Below, in pieces: positions 1-6,888 of a stretch of 15,637 nucleotides of DNA. Numbering within the stretch: position 1 is the stretch's first letter; each line of letters opens with the position of its first letter. A program made the position numbers and the translations under genes. The notes beneath the pieces are model-generated. The model searched no databases, had not been told where the DNA came from, and worked only from the letters and a program-made list of their open reading frames with translations. This DNA comes from an uncultured Collinsella sp. (lineage in GTDB: Bacteria > Actinomycetota > Coriobacteriia > Coriobacteriales > Coriobacteriaceae). The DNA lies in assembly GCA_958407555.1 (NCBI GenBank), contig CATYJC010000032.1, forward strand, positions 1 to 15,637. Reading direction: 5' to 3'.

Positions 1-39
1 ATGAAAGAACGCCCTGATATAGCGTAATTTGCTGTTTTC

Positions 40-169
40 CTGCGTACGTGCGTACACACTCCACAGGAATTCTAAGGGCCCTGCCCCCTTAGCACACGGA
101 CTTTGGAACAAAGTCTAGTGTGTTACGCTTTGCCAGAGGTGTACAGGCTCCCGGTACGCACGTACGCAG
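40..169. repeat. Nested inverted repeat with 16-bp arms
   Basis: The arm CTGCGTACGTGCGTAC (40-55) has an exact reverse complement at 154-169. Each arm is itself two direct copies of TGCGTAC one base apart, or their complement, so four heptamers flank about 98 bases. Between the arms are a 7-bp hairpin (CTAAGGG 72-78 with CCCTTAG 86-92) and a 7-bp hairpin with a 3-nt loop (GACTTTG 99-105 with CAAAGTC 109-115). The second is extended by CACAC (93-97) facing GTGTG (118-122). It could be a MITE-like element, a paired operator or a structured RNA; the sequence alone does not say which. Confidence 0.7.
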
Positions 170-230
170 CAATTGCCATCAATGCGCCATATAAGTGGCG
201 ATCAAGTTCGCATAAAGCGACCTTGGTTCC

Positions 231-275
231 GCAAAACAAAAGGCAGGATACCATCACCACGATGGTACTCTGCCT
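231..275 (-). terminator. Terminator-like hairpin, minus strand
   Basis: Arms 241-255 and 261-275 pair over 15 positions with two central mismatches around a 5-nt loop (256-260). Read on the minus strand, the hairpin is followed by TTTGTTTT, a usable T tract. It lies downstream of the stronger terminator of the dehydrogenase gene (398-440), so it is either a backup terminator or the end of an unrecognised small transcript from about 276-397. Confidence 0.5.
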
Positions 276-397
276 CTGTTCGTTTCTGTTTACCGTTCCG
301 AGTGGTCCTTCCGCAGAATTACCGATAAACAAAAAACGTACCCGGACCCTTTCTCGTATAGAATCGGGTTCGAGTGCGAACTGAATGTTGGAGCAAT

Positions 398-440
398 AAA
401 AAACCACCACAAAGGTGCCTGTCCCCTTTGTGGTGGTTTT
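398..440 (-). terminator. Intrinsic terminator of the dehydrogenase gene; REP-like palindrome
   Basis: Perfect 16-bp stem (400-415 with 425-440) around a 9-nt loop. On the minus strand it is followed by a run of six T. It sits 9 nt past the stop of the minus-strand dehydrogenase gene. The same palindrome recurs at 8193-8233 in the opposite orientation with a single loop mismatch. Both strands have a T run, so it could work in both directions. Confidence 0.88.
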
Positions 441-449
441 GGGCTTGGC

Positions 450-1532
450 CTAGAGCGTGTGGCCGTAGGCGTTGGCGGCCTTGATGGCGGCGGCGAACTT
501 TTCGTCGGTGAAAGGCTCGGGGTTTCCCTGCTTCCATTCGTTGGTGGCATGCGCGTGCTCGCATAGGGCAGGGATGTCGGCCTCGGAAAGCCCGACCTGC
601 TCAAGCGTCACGGGCAGCCCCATCTGCTTGTTAAAGGCAGCGTAGCGCTCAAGGTTCTCGGTATCGCCCGTATAGGCAAACAGCACGAGCACCCCCAGGC
701 TCACGACCTCGCCGTGTAGGTAGGAGCTCTCGCGCGGAATGCTGCAGGTGGCGTTGTAGAACGCATGCGCCACGCTCGAGTTGTAGTAGTAATCGTTTTG
801 GTTGGTCAGGTTCGAGACATAACCCGTGTTGACCACGATGTCGAGCGCGATCTGCTTGACGGCTTCGGTCGACTGGTCCTGGCGCACGTCCTCAAGACCC
901 TGCACACCATAGGTAAACAGCGGCTCGGAGCAGGTGTGGGCGAGTGCCAGGCCAAGACCGGCGGTGTGCTCCAAGTTGCCGGCGCTCGTGGCGTACTCGA
1001 CCTCGGGCTGCTTAGACAGGGCATCGCCCACGCCGGCCCAGAAGTATTCTGCCGGTGCCTCGGCGATGATCTTGGGGTTGATGAAGATGTGCGCCGGTCG
1101 GTTGGGGTACGAATAGCCCTCGAGCGAGCCGTCGTCGTTGTACACGACGGCAATGGCGGTTGCGGCGGAGCAGTTGGAACAGATCGTCGGGACCGTGAAG
1201 ACGATCTTCTTGAGCTCGATGGCTGCGGTCTTCACGGTGTCGAGCGCCTTGCCGCCGCCACAGGCAATGAGCACGTCGGCTTCCTGGCAGGCAGGGGAGT
1301 TCACGACCTTGGCGATATTGGCACGCGTACTGTTGGTACCGTAGACGCGCGTCTCCAGAATCTCGACGTCGGTACCTGCCAGCGCAGCTTCGATACCGGG
1401 AAGTGCTGCGGCCAGTGCCCGCTTGCCACCGATGATCGCGACCTTTGTCGCGCCGTACTCCGCCAGTGCGGCGGGCAGCTCGTCAAAGCAATCCTCGCCA
1501 ACGGTGTAGTCGCTCATTCCAATCGTGCGCAT
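450..1532 (-). CDS. Iron/zinc-containing alcohol dehydrogenase, glycerol dehydrogenase-like
   Basis: This 360-residue protein belongs to the iron-containing (group III) alcohol dehydrogenase superfamily, on the glycerol dehydrogenase (GldA) side. These cytosolic enzymes oxidise or reduce small polyols, ketones or aldehydes with NAD(P). The dinucleotide-binding motif GGGKALDTVK is at about 92-101. The three metal ligands expected of the family are visible as Asp170 (GVGDALSK), His256 (SSVAHAF) and His273 (YLHGE), so the enzyme looks intact. Length matches the family (about 360-370). The ATG at 1532 is preceded by AGAAGG at good spacing. The gene stands alone, divergent from ileS, and ends at a strong terminator, so it is probably monocistronic. 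The true substrate cannot be read from sequence: glycerol is the default guess, but many relatives act on other compounds, so no symbol is given. Confidence 0.9.
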   Translation of the reverse strand: MRTIGMSDYTVGEDCFDELPAALAEYGATKVAIIGGKRALAAALPGIEAALAGTDVEILETRVYGTNSTRANIAKVVNSPACQEADVLIACGGGKALDTVKTAAIELKKIVFTVPTICSNCSAATAIAVVYNDDGSLEGYSYPNRPAHIFINPKIIAEAPAEYFWAGVGDALSKQPEVEYATSAGNLEHTAGLGLALAHTCSEPLFTYGVQGLEDVRQDQSTEAVKQIALDIVVNTGYVSNLTNQNDYYYNSSVAHAFYNATCSIPRESSYLHGEVVSLGVLVLFAYTGDTENLERYAAFNKQMGLPVTLEQVGLSEADIPALCEHAHATNEWKQGNPEPFTDEKFAAAIKAANAYGHTL

Positions 1533-1653
1533 AGCAACCTTCTTTCGTTCGATAGAGTGCTTTCAGGTATTTTGCTCCTAGAGCAGGGCTGTAATAGCGA
1601 GAAATTTCGAACGTATAAAACCAGTGTTGAGGGTTTTTCGCCAGCGCGGAACG

Positions 1654-1662
1654 TGCTAGCAT
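1654..1662 (+). promoter_or_regulatory. Candidate extended -10 for the ileS leader
   Basis: TGCTAGCAT (TGN plus TAGCAT) lies about 20 nt upstream of the first paired base of the T-box leader, the right place for its promoter. I find no good -35 hexamer at 16-18 nt spacing; the region there is a T run (1634-1638). The call rests mainly on position. Confidence 0.35.
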
Positions 1663-1677
1663 ACTCCGCATAAGCGT

Positions 1678-1975
1678 TGATGGGGACGAGTAGTCGGCCG
1701 TCCGCATGTTACAGAGAGCGGGGAGCGCTGAGAACCCGTGCATGCGACCGATGAAAATCACCCCGGAGCTGCGGTCCCAACGGACGTGCCGCATAGGCAC
1801 CTCTTAGTAGATATCGCCGAGATGGTCGTCGATACAGGCCAGCCGAGTAACGGATGCGAGCGCGCGATTACGCGGGCGAGGGCATCTAAGCTGGGTGGTT
1901 AAGCGAAGAGCTTTTGCGGGCGTACAGCCCGTTTTGCGGCGCTTCGTCCCAGCTTGTAGGGACGGGCGCTTTTTT
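1678..1975 (+). promoter_or_regulatory. T-box riboswitch, isoleucine, controlling ileS
   Basis: The leader senses uncharged tRNA-Ile and lets ileS be transcribed when charging fails. Stem I is visible: base GGGG (1682-1685) with CCCC (1761-1764); a loop-E strand GAGTA (1688-1692) facing the specifier loop; helix GTCGG (1693-1697) with CCGAT (1748-1752); GCATG (1704-1708) with CATGC (1741-1745); an AGAGAG bulge; and a GCTGAGA apical loop. The specifier codon is ATC (Ile) at 1757-1759. A stem II-like hairpin is GTGCC (1786-1790) with GGCAC (1796-1800), and stem III is closed by GATGC (1853-1857) with GCATC (1882-1886). The antiterminator pairs AAGCTGGG (1888-1895) with CCCAGCTT (1948-1955) and GCGAAG (1903-1908) with CTTCGT (1942-1947). 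Between them is a 7-nt bulge TGGTTAA (1896-1902), whose TGGT matches a tRNA ACCA end. The 3' strand of this helix overlaps the terminator stem, so the two are exclusive. Confidence 0.93.
1939..1975 (+). terminator. T-box attenuator terminator of ileS
   Basis: GCGCTTCGTCCC (1939-1950) pairs with GGGACGGGCGC (1959-1969), about 11 bp with one bulged base and one T.G pair. TTTTTT follows at 1970-1975. The 5' arm shares bases 1942-1950 with the antiterminator, which gives the switch. The ileS start is 44 nt further on. Confidence 0.9.
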
Positions 1976-2018
1976 GGTGCCCAACGGGCGTGCGCGCCCA
2001 CGACATGAAAGGGGTACC

Positions 2019-4820
2019 GTGGCAAACGAGTACAAGCAGACGATGAATCTGCCCAAGACCGGTTTTCCCATGCGTGCCGGTCTTTCCAAGTCCGAGCCCA
2101 AGCGACTCAAGGACTGGCAGGACAACAAGGTCTACGAGCAGGTTCTGAAGAAGAACGAGGGTCACAAGAAGTTCGTGCTGCACGACGGCCCTCCGTACGC
2201 CAACGGCCCGATCCACATCGGCCATGCCATGAACAAGATCTCCAAGGACATGATCAACCGCTACTGGATGATGCAGGGCTATGAGGTTCCCTTTGTCCCC
2301 GGTTGGGACTGCCACGGCCAGCCGATCGAGCACAAGGTCGAGGAGAAGCTCGGCACCGAGAAGTTCAACCAGACCCCCACGGCCAAGATTCGTGAGCTCT
2401 GCAACGAGTTCGCTGTCGAGAACATCGAGCTGCAGAAGGCCGGCTTCCGTCGTCTGGGCGTGCTCGGCGACTGGGACAACCCCTACCTGACGCTCTATCA
2501 CCAGCACGACGCCGCCGATATCGAGGTATTCAAGGCCATGTTCGATAAGGGCATGATCTATCGCGGCCACAAGCCGGTTCACTGGTGCAAGCACTGCCAC
2601 ACCGCGCTGGCCGAGGCCGAGATCGAGTACTCCGACGAGACGAGTCCCTCCATCTTCGTTCGCTTTGAGATGACTTCCAAGCCCGCCGGCCTCGAGAACT
2701 TCGACGGCCCGGTCGACTTTATCATCTGGACGACTACGCCGTGGACCATCCCCTCCGACCAGGCCGTTTCCCTTAAGCCCGGCGCTGCCTATGTCGCCGT
2801 TGAGCATGACGGCCGTGCCGAGGTCATGCTTGAGGACCTGGCTCCCAAGTGCTGCGAGGAGTTTGGCTGGGAGTACACCCCGGTTATGGTCGACGGCAAG
2901 CCCTACGTGGTTCCCGCCGAGACCTTCCACCACATCCATTACAAGCAGCCGATCTTTGACGGCGTTGAGGGCGTGGCGTTGCTGGCCGATTACGTCGGTG
3001 TCGATGACGGTACCGGTATCGTCCACAACTCACCCGGTCACGGCGTTGACGACTACTTTGCCTGCCTCAAAGAGGGCATTACCGACATCTGCATGCCGGT
3101 CGATGACGACGGCAAGTTCTACACCGGCGAGGAGTTTGGCACCGGCGGCCCCTTCAGCGGTATGGACACCGATGAGGCCAACCCGCACATCATCGAGTTC
3201 CTGCGCGAGCGCGGCACCCTGGTCCTCGAGAAGAAGATCACGCACAGCTATCCACACTGCTGGCGCTGCAAACACCCGGTGCTCTTCCGTGCTACCGACC
3301 AGTGGTTCGTCTCGATGGACAAGACCGGTTTGCGCGAGCAGGCTGGCAAAGAGGTCCGCGAGAACGTCAAGTGGTATCCGGCTCACGCGGCAAACCGCAT
3401 CGGTGCCATGGTCGAGCAGCGTCCCGACTGGTGCATCAGCCGTCAGCGCAACTGGGGCGTGCCTATCCCCAGCTATACCTGCGCCGACTGCGGCGAGAAG
3501 GTCATGAACGACGCCACGCTCGATGCCGTCATCAAGCTCTTCCACGAGAAGGGCTCCGACGCCTGGTTCACCGACGCTCCCGAGAGCTACCTGGGCGAGG
3601 CCTGCGTATGCCCCAAGTGCGGTGGCCATCACCTCAAGGCCGATAAGGATATTCTCGACGTGTGGTGGGACTCCGGCGTGTCTTGGAAGGCCGTCTGCGA
3701 GTATCGCCCCGAGCTGGAGTATCCGGCGGACGTGTATCTTGAGGGCTCCGACCAGCATCGCGGTTGGTTCCAGAGCTCGCTGCTCACCTCGGTGGGTGCC
3801 AACGGCCATGCTCCGTACAAGGCGGTCGTCTCGCAGGGCTTCACGCTCGACGGCCAGGGCCGCAAGATGTCCAAGTCGCTCGGTAACGTCATCGACCCCA
3901 ACAAGGTCTGTGATGAGATGGGCGCCGACATCATCCGCCTGTGGGTCGCCTCGGTCGATACCAGCTCCGATGTCTCCATCGACCACGAGATCCTTGCTCG
4001 TACGTCCGATGCCTACCGTCGTTTCCGCAACACGCTGCGCTTCCTGCTCTCCGAGCTCGAGGGTCAGTTTGAGCCCGAGACCGACGGCGTCGCCTTTGCC
4101 GACCTGCTGCCGCTCGACAAGCTTATGGTTGCCCGTCTGACCCAGGTTCAGGCCGAGGTCGACGATGCCTACGCCAGCTACGAGTTCCCGCGCGCCTACC
4201 GTGCGCTCTACGACTTCGTGGTTACTGAGCTTTCCAACGTGTACCTCGACGCCCTGAAGGACCGTCTGTACTGCGAAAAGCCCGGCTCGCTCGAGCGCCG
4301 CAGCGCCCAGACCGTGCTCGCCGAGCTCTTCTCGATGCTCATGCGCGATTTGCAGCCGATCCTGTCCTACACCGTCGATGAGGCCATGGCCTATGCGCCC
4401 GCCGGCTGCGTCGACCACCAGAAGTACGCCGCGCTGCTCGATTGGTACAAGTCGCCCATCACGGTCGACGAGGCCAATGAGTTCGAGGGCGTGCTCGAGG
4501 CTTCGCTCGAGCTCCGTAGCGCCGTGACCAAGGCCCTTGAGGATGCCCGCTCCGCCGGCACCTTCACCAAGAGCCAGCAGGTCCGCGTCAAGGCGGTCGT
4601 TCCCGCCGAGATGTATGCGCTGCTGACCGGCGACAAGGCCGTCGACTTGGCCGAGTTCTACATCGTCTCCGATGTTGAGCTGACCCAGGGCGAGGAGCTT
4701 TCCGTCGCTATTGAGGCTGCCGAGGGCGAGTGCTGCGACCGTTGCTGGAATTACCGCACCACCGTCGGCGAGTACAACGGCCACGCGCATATCTGTAAGC
4801 GCTGCGCCGACGCTTTGTAG
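2019..4820 (+). CDS. ileS: Isoleucine--tRNA ligase (IleRS)
   Basis: A class I aminoacyl-tRNA synthetase that charges tRNA-Ile in the cytosol. The 933-residue product is full length for a bacterial IleRS. It shows PYANGPIHIGH (HIGH at 66-69), the editing-domain region around 180-390, QRNWGVPIP, a mid-protein CxxC/CxxC pair (CADC, CPKC) before DVWWDSG, and KMSKS at 616-620. The C-terminal zinc finger has CxxC pairs at 906/909 and 926/929. I chose GTG at 2019 because AAAGGGG (2008-2014) sits at ideal spacing. An ATG at 2043 has no such site, and starts further upstream fall within the T-box terminator. Expression is governed by the T-box leader. The stop codon lies in a perfect palindrome. Confidence 0.98.
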   Translation: MANEYKQTMNLPKTGFPMRAGLSKSEPKRLKDWQDNKVYEQVLKKNEGHKKFVLHDGPPYANGPIHIGHAMNKISKDMINRYWMMQGYEVPFVPGWDCHGQPIEHKVEEKLGTEKFNQTPTAKIRELCNEFAVENIELQKAGFRRLGVLGDWDNPYLTLYHQHDAADIEVFKAMFDKGMIYRGHKPVHWCKHCHTALAEAEIEYSDETSPSIFVRFEMTSKPAGLENFDGPVDFIIWTTTPWTIPSDQAVSLKPGAAYVAVEHDGRAEVMLEDLAPKCCEEFGWEYTPVMVDGKPYVVPAETFHHIHYKQPIFDGVEGVALLADYVGVDDGTGIVHNSPGHGVDDYFACLKEGITDICMPVDDDGKFYTGEEFGTGGPFSGMDTDEANPHIIEFLRERGTLVLEKKITHSYPHCWRCKHPVLFRATDQWFVSMDKTGLREQAGKEVRENVKWYPAHAANRIGAMVEQRPDWCISRQRNWGVPIPSYTCADCGEKVMNDATLDAVIKLFHEKGSDAWFTDAPESYLGEACVCPKCGGHHLKADKDILDVWWDSGVSWKAVCEYRPELEYPADVYLEGSDQHRGWFQSSLLTSVGANGHAPYKAVVSQGFTLDGQGRKMSKSLGNVIDPNKVCDEMGADIIRLWVASVDTSSDVSIDHEILARTSDAYRRFRNTLRFLLSELEGQFEPETDGVAFADLLPLDKLMVARLTQVQAEVDDAYASYEFPRAYRALYDFVVTELSNVYLDALKDRLYCEKPGSLERRSAQTVLAELFSMLMRDLQPILSYTVDEAMAYAPAGCVDHQKYAALLDWYKSPITVDEANEFEGVLEASLELRSAVTKALEDARSAGTFTKSQQVRVKAVVPAEMYALLTGDKAVDLAEFYIVSDVELTQGEELSVAIEAAEGECCDRCWNYRTTVGEYNGHAHICKRCADAL

Positions 4821-4851
4821 GTTACGGCGTTCCTAGAACGCCGTAACCTAC
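4817..4851. repeat. Perfect 16-bp palindrome overlapping the ileS stop codon
   Basis: GTAGGTTACGGCGTTC (4817-4832) and its exact reverse complement (4836-4851) flank the 3-nt loop CTA. The TAG of ileS (4818-4820) is inside the left arm. No T run follows, so it is not a standard intrinsic terminator. It may protect the ileS mRNA 3' end or be a mobile palindrome. Confidence 0.9.
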
Positions 4852-4860
4852 CGACGCTGC

Positions 4861-4979
4861 AAACGCCCCTAAGCGGCAATCTGGCGTTCAATCGTCGGTC
4901 GCGTACCAAAGTACGCTTCCCTCCTCTTTCACGTCACCTTGCTCGCTTAGGGACGTTTTCGCTGTTGGTGACGAAAACG
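4861..4979. repeat. Structured intergenic element with nested inverted repeats
   Basis: AAACGCCCCTAAGCG (4861-4875) and CGCTTAGGGACGTTT (4944-4958) are 15-nt inverted arms with one mismatch. Inside them GCGTAC and GTACGC form a 6-bp hairpin with loop CAAA (4901-4916). Overlapping the right arm, CGTTTTCG (4954-4961) pairs with CGAAAACG (4972-4979). There is no open frame with a ribosome binding site. I infer a dispersed intergenic element or a structured 3' UTR. Confidence 0.6.
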
Positions 4980-5010
4980 CGGCGTTTCCATTGCTGGAGC
5001 TAAAGGCTTT

Positions 5011-5037
5011 CTTTCGACTTGCGTTCTTAGTCGAAAG
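5011..5037. repeat. 9-bp hairpin upstream of the ileS terminator
   Basis: CTTTCGACT (5011-5019) and AGTCGAAAG (5029-5037) pair around a 9-nt loop. It lies 5 nt upstream of the T-tailed terminator and has no T run itself, so it is probably extra structure at the transcript end. Confidence 0.5.
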
Positions 5038-5042
5038 CTATT

Positions 5043-5080
5043 AAGCGACATTCCGTTATTCGGGATGTCGCTTTTGTTTT
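5043..5080 (+). terminator. Intrinsic terminator after ileS
   Basis: AAGCGACATTCCG (5043-5055) pairs with CGGGATGTCGCTT (5061-5073), 13 bp with one T.G pair and loop TTATT. TTTTGTTTT follows. It separates the ileS transcript from lspA, about 220 nt after the ileS stop. Confidence 0.88.
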
Positions 5081-5128
5081 GTGCTGGTTATTTCGCTAGC
5101 GTTGGAGAATATGCTGCGCGTTTGGCGC

Positions 5129-5160
5129 TTGTCACTATAAGATGGTAACTTGCGTTAAAC
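5129..5160 (+). promoter_or_regulatory. Candidate promoter region of lspA-rluD
   Basis: A promoter is expected here, because a terminator ends at 5080 and lspA starts at 5194. Two partial signals exist: TATAAG (5136-5141), a good -10 without a matching -35; and TTGTCA (5129-5134), a good -35 with only weak -10 partners around 5153-5159. I cannot choose between them. Confidence 0.3.
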
Positions 5161-5193
5161 GTATTTCGATGTTCTTGAGGGTAGGGGATTTCT

Positions 5194-5793
5194 TTGGGTC
5201 GTGGTGCGGATATGACGCCGCCTTTGCGTTGGCGGTTGGGTGTTGCTGGTTGCGTGGCGTTGGCCGTGCTGCTTGTTGACCAGTTGACCAAGCTTGCGGT
5301 TCGTGCCGCGGGCGATGCCCTGCATACGACTGTTATCCCCGGTGTGATTGACTTTCTGTTTGTCCGCAACATCGGAGCTGCCTTTAGCATGGGTGAGGGC
5401 CATGGCGTTGCGTTCGCCGTGCTGGCGCTTGCAGTTATCGTCGCCATTGCCGTGTACTTGCTCCGTGCGCCTCAGCTCGCTCGCCTGGAGGTTGTGGGCA
5501 TGGCCATGGTCGCGGGCGGTGCCATCGGCAACGCTATCGATCGCCTTGTCTTTGGCTTCGTGACCGATTTTATCGCCACTACGTTCATCGACTTTCCCGT
5601 CTTTAACGTCGCCGATATCGGCATTACGGTCGGTGTTGTGCTGGCGCTTATCGGTTATATGTTCTTGAGCCCTGCCGCTCGCGAGGTCGATGCGACCGCC
5701 GAACTCAACGCTCGTGACGAGGCCCGCGCAAAACGCAAAGCCAAGCAGCGTGGGGAGCGTGCCCGCAAGATTCGCGAAAGGAATGAGCGTTAA
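5194..5793 (+). CDS. lspA: Lipoprotein signal peptidase (signal peptidase II)
   Basis: An integral membrane aspartyl protease that cuts the signal peptide from diacylglyceryl-modified prolipoproteins. The family motifs are present in order: LLVDQLTK (27-34), NIGAAFSM (59-66), GNAIDRLVFG with catalytic Asp116, and FNVADIGI with catalytic Asp141. Four hydrophobic segments (about 15-30, 69-90, 98-112, 140-158) fit the family topology. At 199 residues it is longer than the usual 150-170; the excess is a highly charged, lysine/arginine-rich tail from about 166. I chose TTG at 5194 because AGGGGA (5183-5188) lies at good spacing. An in-frame ATG at 5212 has a poorer site and would remove six residues. 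The stop overlaps the next start (TAATG), so the two genes are translationally coupled. Confidence 0.95.
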   Translation: MGRGADMTPPLRWRLGVAGCVALAVLLVDQLTKLAVRAAGDALHTTVIPGVIDFLFVRNIGAAFSMGEGHGVAFAVLALAVIVAIAVYLLRAPQLARLEVVGMAMVAGGAIGNAIDRLVFGFVTDFIATTFIDFPVFNVADIGITVGVVLALIGYMFLSPAAREVDATAELNARDEARAKRKAKQRGERARKIRERNER

Positions 5794-6806
5794 TGGCCGA
5801 CATCCATATTCTCGTTGCCGATGATTTCGCTGGCCAGCGTCTCGACGCCTATCTGGGCGCCAACGATGGCTGTCCCACGCGCTCTGCCTGCGCACATCTG
5901 ATCGAGGGCGGTGCCGTTGCCGTCAACGGCGAGACCTGCCTATCAAAAAAGTATGCTGTGCGCTCCGGTGACCGCATCTCGGTCGACCTGCCCGAGCCGC
6001 ATGATCCCACCGATGTGATTCCCGAGGCCATTCCCCTTGATATCCGTTACGAGGACGACTACCTCATCGTGCTCTCCAAGCAGCGCGGCCTGGTGTGCCA
6101 TCCCGCACATGGCCACGAGAGCGGCACCCTTGCGAACGCTCTGGTTTACCACTGCGGCATCGATCATCTGGGTACCGTGCAGGGTGAGGATCGCCCCGGC
6201 ATCGTGCATCGCCTGGATCGCGATACCTCGGGCCTTATGCTCGCGGCAAAAGACGACGACACCCAGCGCGCGCTTCAAAATCTCATCCGCACGCGCACGC
6301 TCGACCGTCGCTATATTACGCTCGTTCACGGACACATCGCCATGGACGAGGGCACTATCAACACCGGTATTGCCCGATCGACGCGCGACCGTGTGAAGAT
6401 GGCGGTTTCCGATGACCCCTTTGCGCGCCAGGCCATCACGACTTTCAAGGTGCTCGAGCGCTTTGATTCCACGCGCTTCGACGACGGCTACACGCTTGTC
6501 GAGTGTCACCTGTTTACCGGCCGCACGCATCAGATTCGCGTGCATATGCGCCATATCAACCACGCTTGCGTGGGCGATCCGCTCTACGGCAAGTGTGATG
6601 CGCGTGCCGATCAGGGCTTGACCAGGCAGTTCCTGCATTCTTGGCGCGTGGCATTCGACCATCCCGTGACGGGGGAGCGTATCGAGTGCCGTGACGAGCT
6701 GCCGTGGGACCTTGCGGCGGTTCTGGATGATCTGGCCCCACGCTCGCTCGGCCGTACTGCCGCTGGCGACGATATCGTCCCGCAGCTCGGTCTGCTCGAA
6801 GCCTAG
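5793..6806 (+). CDS. RluD/RluA-family 23S rRNA pseudouridine synthase
   Basis: This 337-residue protein isomerises uridine to pseudouridine in RNA, most likely 23S rRNA. An N-terminal S4-type RNA-binding domain (about 14-67) precedes the RluA-type catalytic domain. The signature HRLDRDTSG is at 139-147 with catalytic Asp142, and GRTHQIRVHM at 243-252 is the other conserved block. Length fits RluD with its S4 domain. The ATG overlaps the lspA stop by one base. The lspA-rluD pairing is common in Gram-positive bacteria, where the second gene is often annotated rluD or ylyB. Target positions cannot be read from sequence, so no symbol is given. No clear terminator follows. Confidence 0.94.
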   Translation: MADIHILVADDFAGQRLDAYLGANDGCPTRSACAHLIEGGAVAVNGETCLSKKYAVRSGDRISVDLPEPHDPTDVIPEAIPLDIRYEDDYLIVLSKQRGLVCHPAHGHESGTLANALVYHCGIDHLGTVQGEDRPGIVHRLDRDTSGLMLAAKDDDTQRALQNLIRTRTLDRRYITLVHGHIAMDEGTINTGIARSTRDRVKMAVSDDPFARQAITTFKVLERFDSTRFDDGYTLVECHLFTGRTHQIRVHMRHINHACVGDPLYGKCDARADQGLTRQFLHSWRVAFDHPVTGERIECRDELPWDLAAVLDDLAPRSLGRTAAGDDIVPQLGLLEA

Positions 6807-6824
6807 CCAGTATTAGGTGGTTTC

Positions 6825-6856
6825 TTGAACTCGGTAAGCCTGCGGTAAAATATACG
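6825..6856 (+). promoter_or_regulatory. Candidate promoter of the glycosyltransferase gene
   Basis: TTGAAC (6825-6830) is followed by an A/T-rich -10 zone. TAAAAT (6846-6851) is at 15-nt spacing and AAATAT (6848-6853) at 17 nt. The leader to the ATG at 6889 would be about 30 nt. Confidence 0.5.
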
Positions 6857-6888
6857 GTTGTTTACGTAACGCGTTGCTGGGAGCCTGC

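Larger units (their letters stand above)
1..397. other. Gene-free stretch with inverted repeats
   Basis: I see no convincing gene here. The short open frames on both strands lack a ribosome binding site and any recognisable family. The stretch holds a long-arm inverted repeat (40-55 with 154-169), two small hairpins between its arms (72-92 and 99-115) and a terminator-like hairpin for the minus strand (241-275). The window opens with ATG AAA GAA and reaches a TAA at 25-27. This could be the tail of a gene that begins outside the window, but eight codons cannot decide that. Confidence 0.6.

Noticed and set aside
368..381. TTCGAGT at 369-375 resembling a tRNA T-loop
   Set aside because: The flanking bases do not form a T stem, and no anticodon arm or acceptor stem can be drawn; it is a simple 5-bp hairpin.
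103..410. Two overlapping open frames of about 95 residues on opposite strands
   Set aside because: No ribosome binding site or family signal, and both run through hairpins and terminator sequence.
765..1673. 302-residue plus-strand frame opposite the dehydrogenase gene
   Set aside because: The minus-strand dehydrogenase has intact motifs, a ribosome binding site and a terminator; this frame has none.
1899..3026. 375-residue minus-strand frame across the T-box and the ileS 5' end
   Set aside because: Overlaps the riboswitch and ileS; composition is that of a shadow frame.
3030..4790. 586-residue open frame antisense to ileS
   Set aside because: It lies wholly inside ileS, has no ribosome binding site and a Leu/Val/Gly-rich composition typical of the complement of GC-biased codons.
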